Source of the DNA: Actinomycetota bacterium
GTDB lineage: Bacteria > Actinomycetota > Thermoleophilia > BMS3ABIN01
DNA: 64,000 nucleotides
Assembly: GCA_016235065.1 (NCBI GenBank)
Contig: JACRMB010000005.1
Coordinates: 135,524-199,523 of the forward strand
Direction: 5' to 3'
This document shows positions 8,795 to 17,921 of the stretch, in pieces. Position numbers and translations under genes: made by a program. Below the pieces are notes generated by a model. It searched no databases, had not been told where the DNA came from, and was given only the letters and a program-made list of their open reading frames with translations. Position 1 is the stretch's first letter. Each line of letters begins with the position of its first letter.

Positions 8795-11224
8795 TCAGGC
8801 CACCAGTCGCCCAATGGTGTTAAGAAGATTTTGTTGATCGAAGCTTCCTTTGATGACATATGCATTGGCGCCTACATCCAGGCCGCGCTTACGATCATCA
8901 TCGCTGCTGCAGGAGGTGACCATGATCACAGGCGTATCCTTGAAATCCCTGTTTTTTCTGATCGCGGATGTCAGGTCGAAGCCGTTCATCCGTGGCATCT
9001 CGATATCGGTGACGACGCAATCTGCCGGCTGCTTCAAAAGATATTCAAGGGCGTCCTCTCCATCCACTGCGGTCTGTACCAGATAGCCGGCTGCCTCAAG
9101 TATATTGCGCTGCAGTTCGCGCACGACCAGTGAATCCTCGACGACCAGTACCGTCTTGCGGCTTTCAGACACGGGTCTGACCTCCTTCTGAATTCGTGAC
9201 TGTGTTTTTACATGGGCGCCCTTCTTGACTTCCCGCGCGAGTTCGCTGGTGTTCAATACCAGCACGGCCTCGCCGTTGCCGAGTATCGTCGCTCCTGCCA
9301 CGTTCGGCAGTTTTCCCAGGAAAGTCCCCAATGGTTTGATCACGACTTCCTGTTCACCAAGGAGCCTTCCAACTTCCAGGCCAAGGCGGAAGTTCCCGGT
9401 CTCGATCACCACGACCTGGGTCTTGCCTCCACTTCGCGAGGTATGACCACCACCAAGATGGCCAAGCAGATCGATGATTGGGATGGCGCTTTCCCTCATC
9501 AGGAAACCCTTGTGCGCTCCAAGCGACTGGATCTCCTCATCAGGAACCGCAACCATCTCCTGCACCGATACAAGCGGGATAACGAGCCTGATCTCATTCG
9601 ATTCCACCAGAAGTCCCTTGATCACAGCCAGGGTGACAGGCAGTGATACTGTAAAAATGGTTCCGGCTCCGACATCTGACTCGACCGAGACGAAGCCTTC
9701 AAGTTTTTCAATGTTGTTCTTTACTACGTCCAGTCCGACACCGCGGCCGGAGATATCCGTGACCGAGGCTGATGTAGAGAATCCCGGGCGGAATAAGAGT
9801 TCGATGGCGTCTTCTGAAGAAAGCTCGTCATGCTCGCCGATCAGGCCTTTTTCCAGCGCGACATCCCTGATCCTGGCAACATCAATTCCGGCGCCGTCAT
9901 CTTCGATCTCGATCTCTACCCTGTCACCACGCTGATAAGCTGACAGGCGCAGTTTTCCCTGTTCCGGTTTTCCCGCAGCGATGCGATCTTCGGGGGATTC
10001 GATTCCATGATCGATGCAGTTTCGGATGATGTGCATCAGTGGATCTGCAACCTGTTCGAGTATGCGCTTGTCGAGCTCGGTCTCTTCTCCGCTGGTCTCG
10101 AACCTGACCAGCTTGCCGCCTGAATTCGAGGCATCCCTGACTACCCGCGGGTATAGTCCGAAAATAGATGACAGGGGGAGCATGCGGACATGCAACGTCC
10201 GGTCCTGGAGTTCATCCAGGGCAAGTCTGCGGCTTGAGGTGTTCTCCTTGAAGCGGGACGCTGCAGCTTCGAGGCTGCCGGCGATGATGCCTGCCTGCTC
10301 CTCAGCCTGCGTGAGATGCTGGCTCAGTGAAGCTATGTGATCATCATCAGCGTTATCCTTGAGGCTCTCAGCCTGTCCTACAAGTGTACCGAAAACCTCG
10401 CGCAACTCGCGGGCTTCCCTCTGCAACACGGCAAGATCGTGGACCTGGCTTTCACTGTCGATCTGGTTGACGAGGATCTCTCCCATGAGATTAAGGAGCT
10501 TGTCGAGCCTTTCTATATTCACGCGAATCGTAGGGTCGCCATCGCGTGCTGATTTCGTCTCGCGGACAGGACCGGCAGCGCTGCATTTTAGAACAGCAGG
10601 CGCCGGCACGACTTTAAGCGCTTCTTCCTTCACTGGAATCACCGGTTCGTGCGCGGACCCTGTCTGTTCGGGTCCGAAACCAGACGAATCCGGTTCTGCC
10701 CTTGCCGCCACTAGTCCCGTATCGCCTGGCTCAGATATCGTTTCCGCCTGCATCTGTACTGGTTCAGACGGTGACGCGGCAGGTTCGATGACTAGCTCGG
10801 GGCGACTGTACTCCCGGCTGGCAGAGAAGTCATCTCCATGGTTTGCCTTTACCAGCCGCTCCAGAAGATCCGTGGCATCGGTCTCGACTGACTGCCCCGA
10901 CTCGGGATCGGGAAGCATCCGTTCGACCTGGTCGAGTGTCTCGAGCAGCAGGTCGATCAGCGCTTTCTCTACCTTGATCTGGCCTTTCTGTACTGAAGTA
11001 AGGATATCCTCAGAGCGATGCGACAACTCCCTGATGGTCTCGAATCCCATCATTCCGGCAGAACCCTTGAGAGTATGGGCTTCGCGGAAGAGCTTCTTTA
11101 TCAGGTCTTCGTTCCCAGGCTCATTTTCCATCGCCATGAGGCCTTCACCCATGTTACGAAGGCGCTCTTCAGCTTCAGCTCTGAAAGTGAGCAGAAATTC
11201 CTTGTCGGCCGACCAGTTATCCAT
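8795..11224 (-). CDS. cheA: Hybrid CheA histidine kinase with C-terminal receiver (WspE-like)
   Basis: Central kinase of the chemosensory array. In order: Hpt domain with His50 in REAHTLKGSAGMMG; a Pro/Glu-rich linker (about 120-230) with no recognisable P2 domain; a dimerisation helix region; a HATPase domain with N-box HIIRNCIDHGIE and G-box DDGAGID; a CheW-like domain (about 505-640); and a receiver with Asp740 in VVTDIEMPRMNG. The fused receiver is the WspE/FrzE arrangement. No stand-alone CheY lies in the window, so the fused receiver and the REC-GGDEF protein are the visible phosphate sinks besides CheB. Confidence 0.96.
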   Translation of the reverse strand: MDNWSADKEFLLTFRAEAEERLRNMGEGLMAMENEPGNEDLIKKLFREAHTLKGSAGMMGFETIRELSHRSEDILTSVQKGQIKVEKALIDLLLETLDQVERMLPDPESGQSVETDATDLLERLVKANHGDDFSASREYSRPELVIEPAASPSEPVQMQAETISEPGDTGLVAARAEPDSSGFGPEQTGSAHEPVIPVKEEALKVVPAPAVLKCSAAGPVRETKSARDGDPTIRVNIERLDKLLNLMGEILVNQIDSESQVHDLAVLQREARELREVFGTLVGQAESLKDNADDDHIASLSQHLTQAEEQAGIIAGSLEAAASRFKENTSSRRLALDELQDRTLHVRMLPLSSIFGLYPRVVRDASNSGGKLVRFETSGEETELDKRILEQVADPLMHIIRNCIDHGIESPEDRIAAGKPEQGKLRLSAYQRGDRVEIEIEDDGAGIDVARIRDVALEKGLIGEHDELSSEDAIELLFRPGFSTSASVTDISGRGVGLDVVKNNIEKLEGFVSVESDVGAGTIFTVSLPVTLAVIKGLLVESNEIRLVIPLVSVQEMVAVPDEEIQSLGAHKGFLMRESAIPIIDLLGHLGGGHTSRSGGKTQVVVIETGNFRLGLEVGRLLGEQEVVIKPLGTFLGKLPNVAGATILGNGEAVLVLNTSELAREVKKGAHVKTQSRIQKEVRPVSESRKTVLVVEDSLVVRELQRNILEAAGYLVQTAVDGEDALEYLLKQPADCVVTDIEMPRMNGFDLTSAIRKNRDFKDTPVIMVTSCSSDDDRKRGLDVGANAYVIKGSFDQQNLLNTIGRLVA

Positions 11225-11240
11225 GTGAATAACCGCCGAT

Positions 11241-12938
11241 CTACTTCACCCGGAATCTGGATATAGCCTGCCGCAGTTCGACAGCAGCCTGGTTGAGCTG
11301 CTCTGTCGCCGCCGCTGTCTGGCGAGCGCCGCTTGCCTGCTGCTTGCTCGCTTCGGAGATACTTGTCATAGCTACCACTACCTGCTCGCTCGCGCTCTTC
11401 TGTTGCTGCGTAGCGATGGATATCTCATTGGCAGCTCGGGTATTCTCGGCAACGACTGCCAGGATGCTCTCCAGCGACTTCCCGGCATTTGTCGCCAGCT
11501 CGACGCCGCGATCTACTTCCTTGGCGCTCTCTTCAGTTGCGAGAATAGTGCTGTTTGTCTCAGACTGGATCTCGTCGATCAGAGCCTTGATCTTGGCTGT
11601 GGCTTCGACGCTTTCTTCGGCCAGCCTTCGGACTTCACCGGCGACTACAGCAAAACCCCTTCCCTGGTCGCCTGCGCGGGCTGCTTCGACTGCGGCATTC
11701 AGGGCCAGAAGGTTGGTCTGATCGGCGATGTCGTTGATGATCTCAAGGATGGTTCCGATCCTCTGCGACTTCTCTCCAAGTGAGAGCGTCTTTTCAGCGA
11801 CCTTGTCCACCTTGTCATTGATTGACTCCATTCCCTCGAGTGTAGCCGCCACAGCCTCATGGCCCTGCCGGGCGTGATTGAGTGTCTCTTCAGCCACGCT
11901 GGCGACGGAGCCTGCGGTGTCGGCTATCTGCCTCGCGGTTCCCGCAAGCTGTTCGATGGTCGCCGTTGTCTCAGCCACTGCCGCGGACTGCTCGGCTGAT
12001 GTGCTCGCCTGCTGTTCGACGGTGGCGGAGATCTCGGCTGAAGCGGCGCTGGTCTGCTCGCCGGTCTCCATGATCTTCGTGCTGAGTTCAGTCAGGGAGT
12101 CGGTCATCTCGTTGAAGCTGGAGGCAAGGATGCCGAGTTCATCCGATGACTTTGACGGCACCCTGAGAGTCAGGTCTCCGGCGGCGATACGTTTGATCGC
12201 GCTGACCACATTGGTAAGTGGATTGATCACAGCTATCTTGAGGAGGACCTTGAGGGCAATGATTATGAATGCCAGGGTCAGAACCAGGGCGCCGATGGAG
12301 AATATCTTGTTCGACTGGATAGTCTCGTCAACCCGCTGGGTCGATGTGGAGACCAGCACCGCGCCCCGCATCGCTGAACCACCGGCATGGCACGCCTGGC
12401 AGGCAGCCTCGTTGGGTAGAGGATGGATCTCGGTCATCACCCGGTCTACTCCCTCGCCCTCATAGAACGACGCTACTTCACCGCTGCCCATGACCCGGGT
12501 CAGCTGTTCCTTGACCAGGCCACTGGCGGACCCGCCGCCATTGAATGCTTCGCCGCCGTCGACGTTGAAGACCCTTACCTGTCGAACATCACCGACATTG
12601 CGCATTCCCTCCAGCGCATCCTTGGTAAGATCGCTCTTGCCGGCAAGCATGCTTGTCCTCAGGCTGGCATGGACCGAAGTCGCCAGCGAACGGTTCATCT
12701 CTTCCTGCTGTGCGATCATATCGCTCTGCTCGTGGCTTATGCTGAGAAGCGCGTAGGTTCCAAAGCCGATTATGATCAGCAGGGATGTCAGGCCGAGTAT
12801 CTTGGCCTCAATGCTGGTTTTGAATATATTATGCAATCTTCCTCCCCCTGGAACAGCGCTTCCGGCTGTATATTCTTGGGAACGATGGATCCGCTCTCTG
12901 TCCGTGCCGTACCCCAGTGTGTCGCCTCCGACGGCCAT
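11241..12938 (-). CDS. Methyl-accepting chemotaxis protein with extracytoplasmic CXXCH motif
   Basis: Receptor of the chemosensory operon. From the chosen start there are 565 residues: TM1 about 46-66, an extracytoplasmic domain of about 140 residues, TM2 about 211-235, a HAMP domain, then the signalling hairpin with [18 protein letters not shown]. The sensor domain ends with CQACH at residues 180-184, a potential c-type haem attachment motif just before TM2. The longer frame (to 13007) overlaps cheW and lacks support. The ATG at 12936-12938 has an AGGGG ribosome site 5 nt away and starts 13 nt after the cheW stop. Confidence 0.94.
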   Translation of the reverse strand: MAVGGDTLGYGTDRERIHRSQEYTAGSAVPGGGRLHNIFKTSIEAKILGLTSLLIIIGFGTYALLSISHEQSDMIAQQEEMNRSLATSVHASLRTSMLAGKSDLTKDALEGMRNVGDVRQVRVFNVDGGEAFNGGGSASGLVKEQLTRVMGSGEVASFYEGEGVDRVMTEIHPLPNEAACQACHAGGSAMRGAVLVSTSTQRVDETIQSNKIFSIGALVLTLAFIIIALKVLLKIAVINPLTNVVSAIKRIAAGDLTLRVPSKSSDELGILASSFNEMTDSLTELSTKIMETGEQTSAASAEISATVEQQASTSAEQSAAVAETTATIEQLAGTARQIADTAGSVASVAEETLNHARQGHEAVAATLEGMESINDKVDKVAEKTLSLGEKSQRIGTILEIINDIADQTNLLALNAAVEAARAGDQGRGFAVVAGEVRRLAEESVEATAKIKALIDEIQSETNSTILATEESAKEVDRGVELATNAGKSLESILAVVAENTRAANEISIATQQQKSASEQVVVAMTSISEASKQQASGARQTAAATEQLNQAAVELRQAISRFRVK

Positions 12939-12951
12939 GGTTACCCCTTTG

Positions 12952-13512
12952 TCATCCAGTTTGATTGGCAGCCTGGGCTGCGCGGGCTTGTGACAGTATC
13001 TCGTCAAGTTCCAGAATTCCTATAAGGGTATCCTCGAGGTTCAGCTGGGCGATCACAAAAGCTCTCTGGCTCTCGTCAAGGGTTCGGAGAGCCGGTTCCA
13101 GCTGGGATGGCGCAATATCTGCAACACGGCTGACATTGTCGACGAGGACTCCAACAATAACTCCGGACGACTCGACTATAATGATTCGAGTCTGTGAGTC
13201 TTCTTCAGCAGGAGGCATGCCCAGCATACCCGCCAGGTCGATGACTGCCACCACGCTGCCTCTGAGGTTGATCACCCCACGCACATAATCAGGAGAACCT
13301 GGTACCCAGGTAATATGGGGGACTCTGATTATCTCCCGCACCTTGCTTATCTCAACCGCAAAGGTCTCACCGGCAATCGAGAGAACGACGAATGGAACCG
13401 CGCCCTCCGGCCTTTCGATGGTTGGGGAATCAGGAAGGTTGCCCCCCTCGTTTGGCCCCTTTAAAAATGATGTATCTTGTCCGCCCATCGCCCTGGGTTG
13501 GTTGGACTGCAT
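12952..13512 (-). CDS. cheW: CheW receptor-kinase coupling protein
   Basis: Adaptor that links the receptor to CheA. After a 35-residue low-complexity leader comes a single CheW domain with [21 protein letters not shown], the conserved [12 protein letters not shown] motif and DLAGMLG. The total is 186 residues, slightly long because of the leader and the Ala/Gln-rich tail. It is the first gene of the minus-strand operon cheW-mcp-cheA-cheB-GGDEF-cheR. The 95 bases upstream, before the permease gene's stop, show no clear terminator, so read-through from the CpsB-permease pair is possible. Confidence 0.95.
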   Translation of the reverse strand: MQSNQPRAMGGQDTSFLKGPNEGGNLPDSPTIERPEGAVPFVVLSIAGETFAVEISKVREIIRVPHITWVPGSPDYVRGVINLRGSVVAVIDLAGMLGMPPAEEDSQTRIIIVESSGVIVGVLVDNVSRVADIAPSQLEPALRTLDESQRAFVIAQLNLEDTLIGILELDEILSQARAAQAANQTG

Positions 13513-13607
13513 TGACAGCGATTAATTCGGACGCTAGCGCCATCCGCTTTAACTGCGAGATTTATCGGCGGGGAGAAGCTTTTGCTTGATTGACCCGAAT
13601 GCGGTGT

Positions 13608-14747
13608 CTACTGGGTTCTGAGCGCTTTCACCGGATCGAGACGAGCTGCCCTGTACGCTGGCAGCAGCCCGGCCAGGGCGCCCAGGCCGACCGCAAAGGA
13701 TAGTGCCAGGAAAGCCAGCCTGTATGTGACTCTGAAGATCTGAACGCCGAACTGGGATGCGGTGAGGCTGTTCAGGCCGATCGTAGCGGCTATGCCTGCC
13801 AGAAGCCCGAATACTCCGGCTATCAGGCCGATAATAGCCGCCTCGGTCACGTATTCCATCAATATGGCCCGGTCTGGTGCGCCGATTGCTTTTTTCAGGC
13901 CTATCTCCCTGGTCCGTTCGGATATGGCCATAACCATCGTATTCACGGTAGCGACGCCTCCGACTACGAGAGAAATGATCGCCAGTCCAAGGACAATGGC
14001 AGTAAAAATAATGGTGCCTCGGGAGGCCTGCTCTTCGGCAGCCTTGGGTGACAGCGCTTTGACATCGGAATTCTCTTCGCTGATCCTCGCTGCTACAGCT
14101 TCAGGATCTGCGCCATCTCTCGGGATGACATTCAATACCACCGCTTCCGGCGGCAGCAGGGCGATGCGGCGCACCGTCTCAATGGGCACTATGGCGCTGT
14201 TGTTGACATACATGCCCTCGTAAGGCTTGAAAATGCCCTTGACCAGGAAATCCTGGCCTCTGAAGTTGACTATCTCCCCTGTCTCGAGGCCGTATTTCAG
14301 TGCGAGGCCATTGCCGATCAGAATGGCGGTTGTATCGCCAGATTCCAGGAATGAACCCGACTGAAGTTCGACGTTGCGGAAGCGATAAGCGGTATCTTCC
14401 GGAGGGAAGCCGGCCATGCCGGAAAAGGCACTCTGATCTTCGGCTCCGTCTCTTCCACCCAGGGCAGCGACTACAAATGGAATGGCCTTTTCGACTTCGG
14501 GCATGTTGCGGATCCGTTCCTGCGTCTCGAGTGAGATGGTACCGCTCCCCGGAGCGCCGAGTGAGAACTTGGGCTGGACATTGATGATCTCGCGCGCATC
14601 CTGTATGGAGACTTCCACCATGCGGTTCATGAACTCGGAAAGGCTCCCCATGACGGTCAGGGCGATTATGCCGATGCTGATGCCAAGCACTGTCAGGATA
14701 GTCCTGACACGCCTGCGGTTGATGTTGCGCAACGCTTCCCTGAACAA
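13608..14747 (-). CDS. MacB/FtsX-family ABC transporter permease (orphan)
   Basis: Predicted membrane subunit of a MacB-type ABC transporter. It has the family start (MFREALRNINRRRVRTILTVLGISIGI, TM1), a large extracytoplasmic domain (about 40-245), and three C-terminal membrane segments, with the coupling-helix motif MAISERTREIGLKKAIGAPDRAIL. At 379 residues it is full length. The usual ATPase (LolD/MacB-like) and periplasmic partner are absent from the window. It starts 3 nt after the CpsB-like phosphatase, so it belongs to that transcript. Substrate unknown. Confidence 0.9.
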   Translation of the reverse strand: MFREALRNINRRRVRTILTVLGISIGIIALTVMGSLSEFMNRMVEVSIQDAREIINVQPKFSLGAPGSGTISLETQERIRNMPEVEKAIPFVVAALGGRDGAEDQSAFSGMAGFPPEDTAYRFRNVELQSGSFLESGDTTAILIGNGLALKYGLETGEIVNFRGQDFLVKGIFKPYEGMYVNNSAIVPIETVRRIALLPPEAVVLNVIPRDGADPEAVAARISEENSDVKALSPKAAEEQASRGTIIFTAIVLGLAIISLVVGGVATVNTMVMAISERTREIGLKKAIGAPDRAILMEYVTEAAIIGLIAGVFGLLAGIAATIGLNSLTASQFGVQIFRVTYRLAFLALSFAVGLGALAGLLPAYRAARLDPVKALRTQ

Positions 14748-14750
14748 GGC

Positions 14751-15536
14751 TTACCTCCTGTGCAGGAACCTTGCCAGCCGGCCTTTTCCTGAAACCTCAG
14801 GGCCGGTCTTGACCCAGCGTTCCAGTTCCTGGTTCTCCAGCACGCGCAGGGGATTATCTATAGTGACTTTACGGGCAGCAGCCTCGCCGAATTCACGCTG
14901 TAAAAGCTCGAAAGCACCTGAGAGACGAGGTTTTCTGCGTCCGGTGGAATGGGCGTCGCTGGCCACGAGGTGTATCAACCCGGCGCGCGCCATTGCCAGG
15001 CTGTTTTTCTGCAGGGTCTTGCCGAAGGTGCCGTCGATGCTGGCAGCCGTCAACTGGCAGAAGACTTCCCCGCGGCTAACCAGCCCTGCAAGACGCGAGC
15101 GGTTCTGCTGCACGAATATAGTCCTTTCCGGGTGGGCAAGGATCGGATACAGGCCGCATAGACGGACCTTGTAGACAGCCTGCGCCAGCTGATCGAATGT
15201 CGTGTCGGCTGTCTCCATGAGCAGGTAGATTCCTCCATTGATTGCCAGAGGCTTCAGGAGTTCCACGTCCCCGGCAAGGCAGGCGCTCATGGGTACTTCG
15301 GCGCCCGCAACCAGCTTCAGGGGAATTCCAGCTGCCGCCAGCTGCCCAGCCAATTGCTGTAGCCGCTCATGGCGGTCCCTGCCATCGTAGAAGCCCTCGA
15401 CGATATGTGGTGTGGCTACGACAGTCGTTATCCCGTCTTCACTTGCCAGCTTCGCCATCTCGACGCTCGTGCGGATGTCGGCTGGACCGTCGTCCACCCC
15501 TGAGATGATATGGCAGTGGGTATCGATGAAATTCAT
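14751..15536 (-). CDS. CpsB/YwqE-type PHP-fold tyrosine-protein phosphatase
   Basis: Manganese-dependent phosphatase of the capsule-regulating CpsB family, which dephosphorylates tyrosine kinases of the CpsD/Wzc type. The PHP metal-binding motifs are clear: DTHCHIISGVDDGP, VATPHIVEGFYDGR, PILAHPERT and VASDAHSTGRRKP. I chose the ATG at 15534-15536 (261 residues) with an AGGGAG ribosome site; upstream extension lacks homology. Two tyrosine kinases in the window (19583 and 33214) are the obvious targets. It is divergent from the sortase gene and precedes the permease with a 3-nt gap. Confidence 0.92.
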   Translation of the reverse strand: MNFIDTHCHIISGVDDGPADIRTSVEMAKLASEDGITTVVATPHIVEGFYDGRDRHERLQQLAGQLAAAGIPLKLVAGAEVPMSACLAGDVELLKPLAINGGIYLLMETADTTFDQLAQAVYKVRLCGLYPILAHPERTIFVQQNRSRLAGLVSRGEVFCQLTAASIDGTFGKTLQKNSLAMARAGLIHLVASDAHSTGRRKPRLSGAFELLQREFGEAAARKVTIDNPLRVLENQELERWVKTGPEVSGKGRLARFLHRR

Positions 15537-15581
15537 AATTCTCCCTGTAAGCTTCCTTGAGAATGCCAGCCCGCTCAATTA

Positions 15582-15590
15582 TGCTATAAA
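15582..15590 (+). promoter_or_regulatory. Candidate extended -10 promoter for the sortase gene
   Basis: TGCTATAAA has the extended -10 pattern TGn followed by a TATAAT-like hexamer, 36 nt before the sortase start in the divergent cpsB/sortase gap. No convincing -35 was found. Confidence 0.35.
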
Positions 15591-15625
15591 AAGCAGGATA
15601 GCTCACCTTCCCGAATCAGGATTCT

Positions 15626-16294
15626 ATGCTCTCCATGAAAAAGTTCGTAAAAATAATTGGAATATTGCTCATTGTAGCCGGTCTCGGGGTTCTGATGATC
15701 GTGCCGGGTTCATGGCTGCTTGGTTACATCGCTCAGAGGGGCCTGGACAGCGAGTTCGACCAGGAGTCCGCCTCTGCAATGGCACTCAACCAGTCTGTCA
15801 TCGACAAGATGCAGGGAGCTGCCGAAGTGGAAAAACTGCGGGAGCTTGCCAGGGCTTTCCAGCGCCAGCTACGGAGCGAACAGACCATCGCCCGCCTTGA
15901 GATTCCACGTATCGGAGTGAACGCTGTGGTCGTCGAAGGGACGACTGACGGATCCCTGAGAAAGGGAGTAGGCCACATGGAGGACACTCCCCTGCCTGGA
16001 ATGGGCGATAATTTCAGTGTAGCCGGCGACCGGGTGTTGTACGGGGCGCCCTTCCTTAATCTGGACGACCTGTCCGAAGGCGATGAGATAAGGGTAAAGA
16101 CCACTTATGGCATTTTCACCTATAACGTGGTGAGCACAAAGATAACAGTGCCGGAAGATACGGAGATCCTGAAGTACCCCGGCTATGAAGCGATCACGCT
16201 GATCACCTGCGACCCTCCATGGGACACATCACACCGCCTGATCGTGCAGGGAAAGCTGGTATCGGCGGAACTCCTCGAGCAACCGGCCGGCTGA
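15626..16294 (+). CDS. Sortase (class D/E-like) with Asp at the catalytic His position
   Basis: Membrane transpeptidase that cleaves LPXTG-type sorting signals and attaches proteins to the cell wall. One N-terminal membrane anchor (about 6-34), then the sortase barrel from IARLEIPRIGVNAVVVEG. Cys195 lies in TLITCDPP and Arg204 in SHRLIV, both in the right places. The usual catalytic His motif, AGHR.TYGAPF, reads AGDRVLYGAPF here, so position 135 is Asp (codon GAC at 16028-16030). Either the enzyme is inactive or altered, or there is a base error. A plausible substrate with LPSTG is encoded at 32682. The sortase is convergent with the sugar transferase at 16310. Confidence 0.9.
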   Translation: MLSMKKFVKIIGILLIVAGLGVLMIVPGSWLLGYIAQRGLDSEFDQESASAMALNQSVIDKMQGAAEVEKLRELARAFQRQLRSEQTIARLEIPRIGVNAVVVEGTTDGSLRKGVGHMEDTPLPGMGDNFSVAGDRVLYGAPFLNLDDLSEGDEIRVKTTYGIFTYNVVSTKITVPEDTEILKYPGYEAITLITCDPPWDTSHRLIVQGKLVSAELLEQPAG

Positions 16295-16309
16295 CAGGCA
16301 CTTTCCCGC

Positions 16310-17737
16310 CTAATAGGCGCCTTTTCTCGAGAGCACTACTGGCACGGTCTTGAGGATGATCTTCAGATCGAACACTATCGACCAGTTCTCTATGTAATAC
16401 AGGTCAAGCCTGGACATCTCTTCAAAATCACGGCGGTCTCTGCCACTGACCTGCCAGAGACCGGTCACACCGGGCCGCACAGCGAGCCGCTTCAGATGAT
16501 GCGCCTGATAGCGCCCGACTTCATCGGGCAGTGGCGGCCGCGGGCCAACCATGCTCATATCGCCTTTCAGGATGTTTATCAACTGTGGTAGCTCGTCGAG
16601 GCTGGTTTTTCTGATGAATCTTCCAAAGCGGGTTATGCGAGGGTCTTCTTTCATCTTGAACATGGCGCCGGACGCTTCATTCCTGCGTTTCAGCTCTTCA
16701 CGCATCTCATGGGCTCCCACGAACATTGAGCGGAATTTCATCATCTCAAATGGCTTGCCGTCTTTTCCCAGCCTGGTCTGCCGGTAGATAGCCGGGCCTT
16801 TGGATGTTATGTGGATCATCACGAAGATGGGGATCATCAGAGGCAGGTTGAACATGAAGAGCAACAGCGCGATCACGATATCCATCAATCGCTTCAGACC
16901 GTTGTGCATGGCGTCGAGACTCGGCTGCTTCACGTTGATCATCGCCAGGCCGTCGTACTCCTGGATGTCGAGATTGCTGTAAGGATAGGCGAATGAGTCA
17001 GGGATGATGCGAACCTTGACGTCACGCCGGACTCCGTTGTTCACGATCTCTTCCATGAGCGAATGCTCCTCGGGAGCCAGCGCTATCACAACCTCTTCGA
17101 TCTTCTCCTCCTGGACCAGCCGCGGCAGATCGGCGACCTTGCCGAGTAGTGGTACATCTTCAACAGGTGAGACTGCCGCATGCTCGTCCACAAAACCGAC
17201 ACAATTGACCCCAAGCCAGTTCTTGGCCCTGAGATGCTCGAACAGGTCAACACCAGCTGGCCCGGCGCCAACGATCACCATTTTCTTTCGCCAGGCGCCG
17301 CTATCGAACTGCCGGATCTGGGTATGATGCGCTGCAAGCCTGACAACAAGCAATAATGTGACAAACACAGAGACCATGATAAGGATTCCAGGCCGTGAGA
17401 ATTCGTAGCTCTCCGAAAGGACGAAATCTTCGAGTACGAAAGCGGAGCAGACGAGCATGGCAAAGGAGATAAAGGCTGCCTTGATAACCTGGGAGACGTC
17501 CACCAGGCGGGAATATCTTTTACCGTAGACATAATCGCCATTAAGGGCGATACCGGTCAGCGTAAGTGCCACGAAAGAGCAGTAGAACATGATATCGAAC
17601 AGGGAAAGGTTGGGGCGGCTGTGCACGGAAAGGGAGGGATATGTCGATACCATGAACCACGCAAACGCGACCGCGGCCAGTCCGGCGAGGATATCGGCGA
17701 AAAGGACCAAGCGGGGCAAACTGCTCTTTCCTGACAT
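16310..17737 (-). CDS. Polyprenyl glycosylphosphotransferase (WbaP/CpsE-type initiating transferase)
   Basis: Starts polysaccharide repeat-unit synthesis by moving a sugar-1-phosphate onto undecaprenyl phosphate at the membrane. The order is four to five N-terminal membrane segments, a CoA-binding-like Rossmann domain (KMVIVGAGPAGVDLFEHL), a further membrane helix, and the catalytic domain with KFRSMFVGAHE, ITRFGRFIRKTSLDELPQL and MSMVGPRPPLP. The ATG at 17735-17737 gives 475 residues and follows a perfect AAGGAG; the longer frame adds 18 unsupported residues. It is transcribed after the polymerase-like gene at 17922, across a 184-nt gap with no gene. Confidence 0.95.
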   Translation of the reverse strand: MSGKSSLPRLVLFADILAGLAAVAFAWFMVSTYPSLSVHSRPNLSLFDIMFYCSFVALTLTGIALNGDYVYGKRYSRLVDVSQVIKAAFISFAMLVCSAFVLEDFVLSESYEFSRPGILIMVSVFVTLLLVVRLAAHHTQIRQFDSGAWRKKMVIVGAGPAGVDLFEHLRAKNWLGVNCVGFVDEHAAVSPVEDVPLLGKVADLPRLVQEEKIEEVVIALAPEEHSLMEEIVNNGVRRDVKVRIIPDSFAYPYSNLDIQEYDGLAMINVKQPSLDAMHNGLKRLMDIVIALLLFMFNLPLMIPIFVMIHITSKGPAIYRQTRLGKDGKPFEMMKFRSMFVGAHEMREELKRRNEASGAMFKMKEDPRITRFGRFIRKTSLDELPQLINILKGDMSMVGPRPPLPDEVGRYQAHHLKRLAVRPGVTGLWQVSGRDRRDFEEMSRLDLYYIENWSIVFDLKIILKTVPVVLSRKGAY

Positions 17738-17921
17738 TAGTGCTCCTTGCAGCCCCGCTTCAGACGAGTGCCGGGGCCACTCGATATTCATGCCATGCCG
17801 ATCATATCAGGGAACTGAGTTTCCCTATATGTACGGCATCACCATATTTTAACACGCGCCTGATAGTGCCATCAAAGAATGACCTGGCGTGGATGACCTT
17901 CGGAAGAATCGATGTGGGACT

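Noticed and set aside
10359-11228. 289-codon plus-strand frame, Ser/Arg-rich
   Set aside because: Antisense to the Hpt and linker of cheA; composition is typical of a reverse-strand shadow.
12939-13007. Upstream extension of the MCP into cheW
   Set aside because: Overlaps the cheW end by 56 nt with no homology; the internal ATG has a good ribosome site.
16280-16325. Terminator between the sortase and the sugar transferase
   Set aside because: The only stem is CGCC/GGCG with a short, broken T-run; too weak to call.
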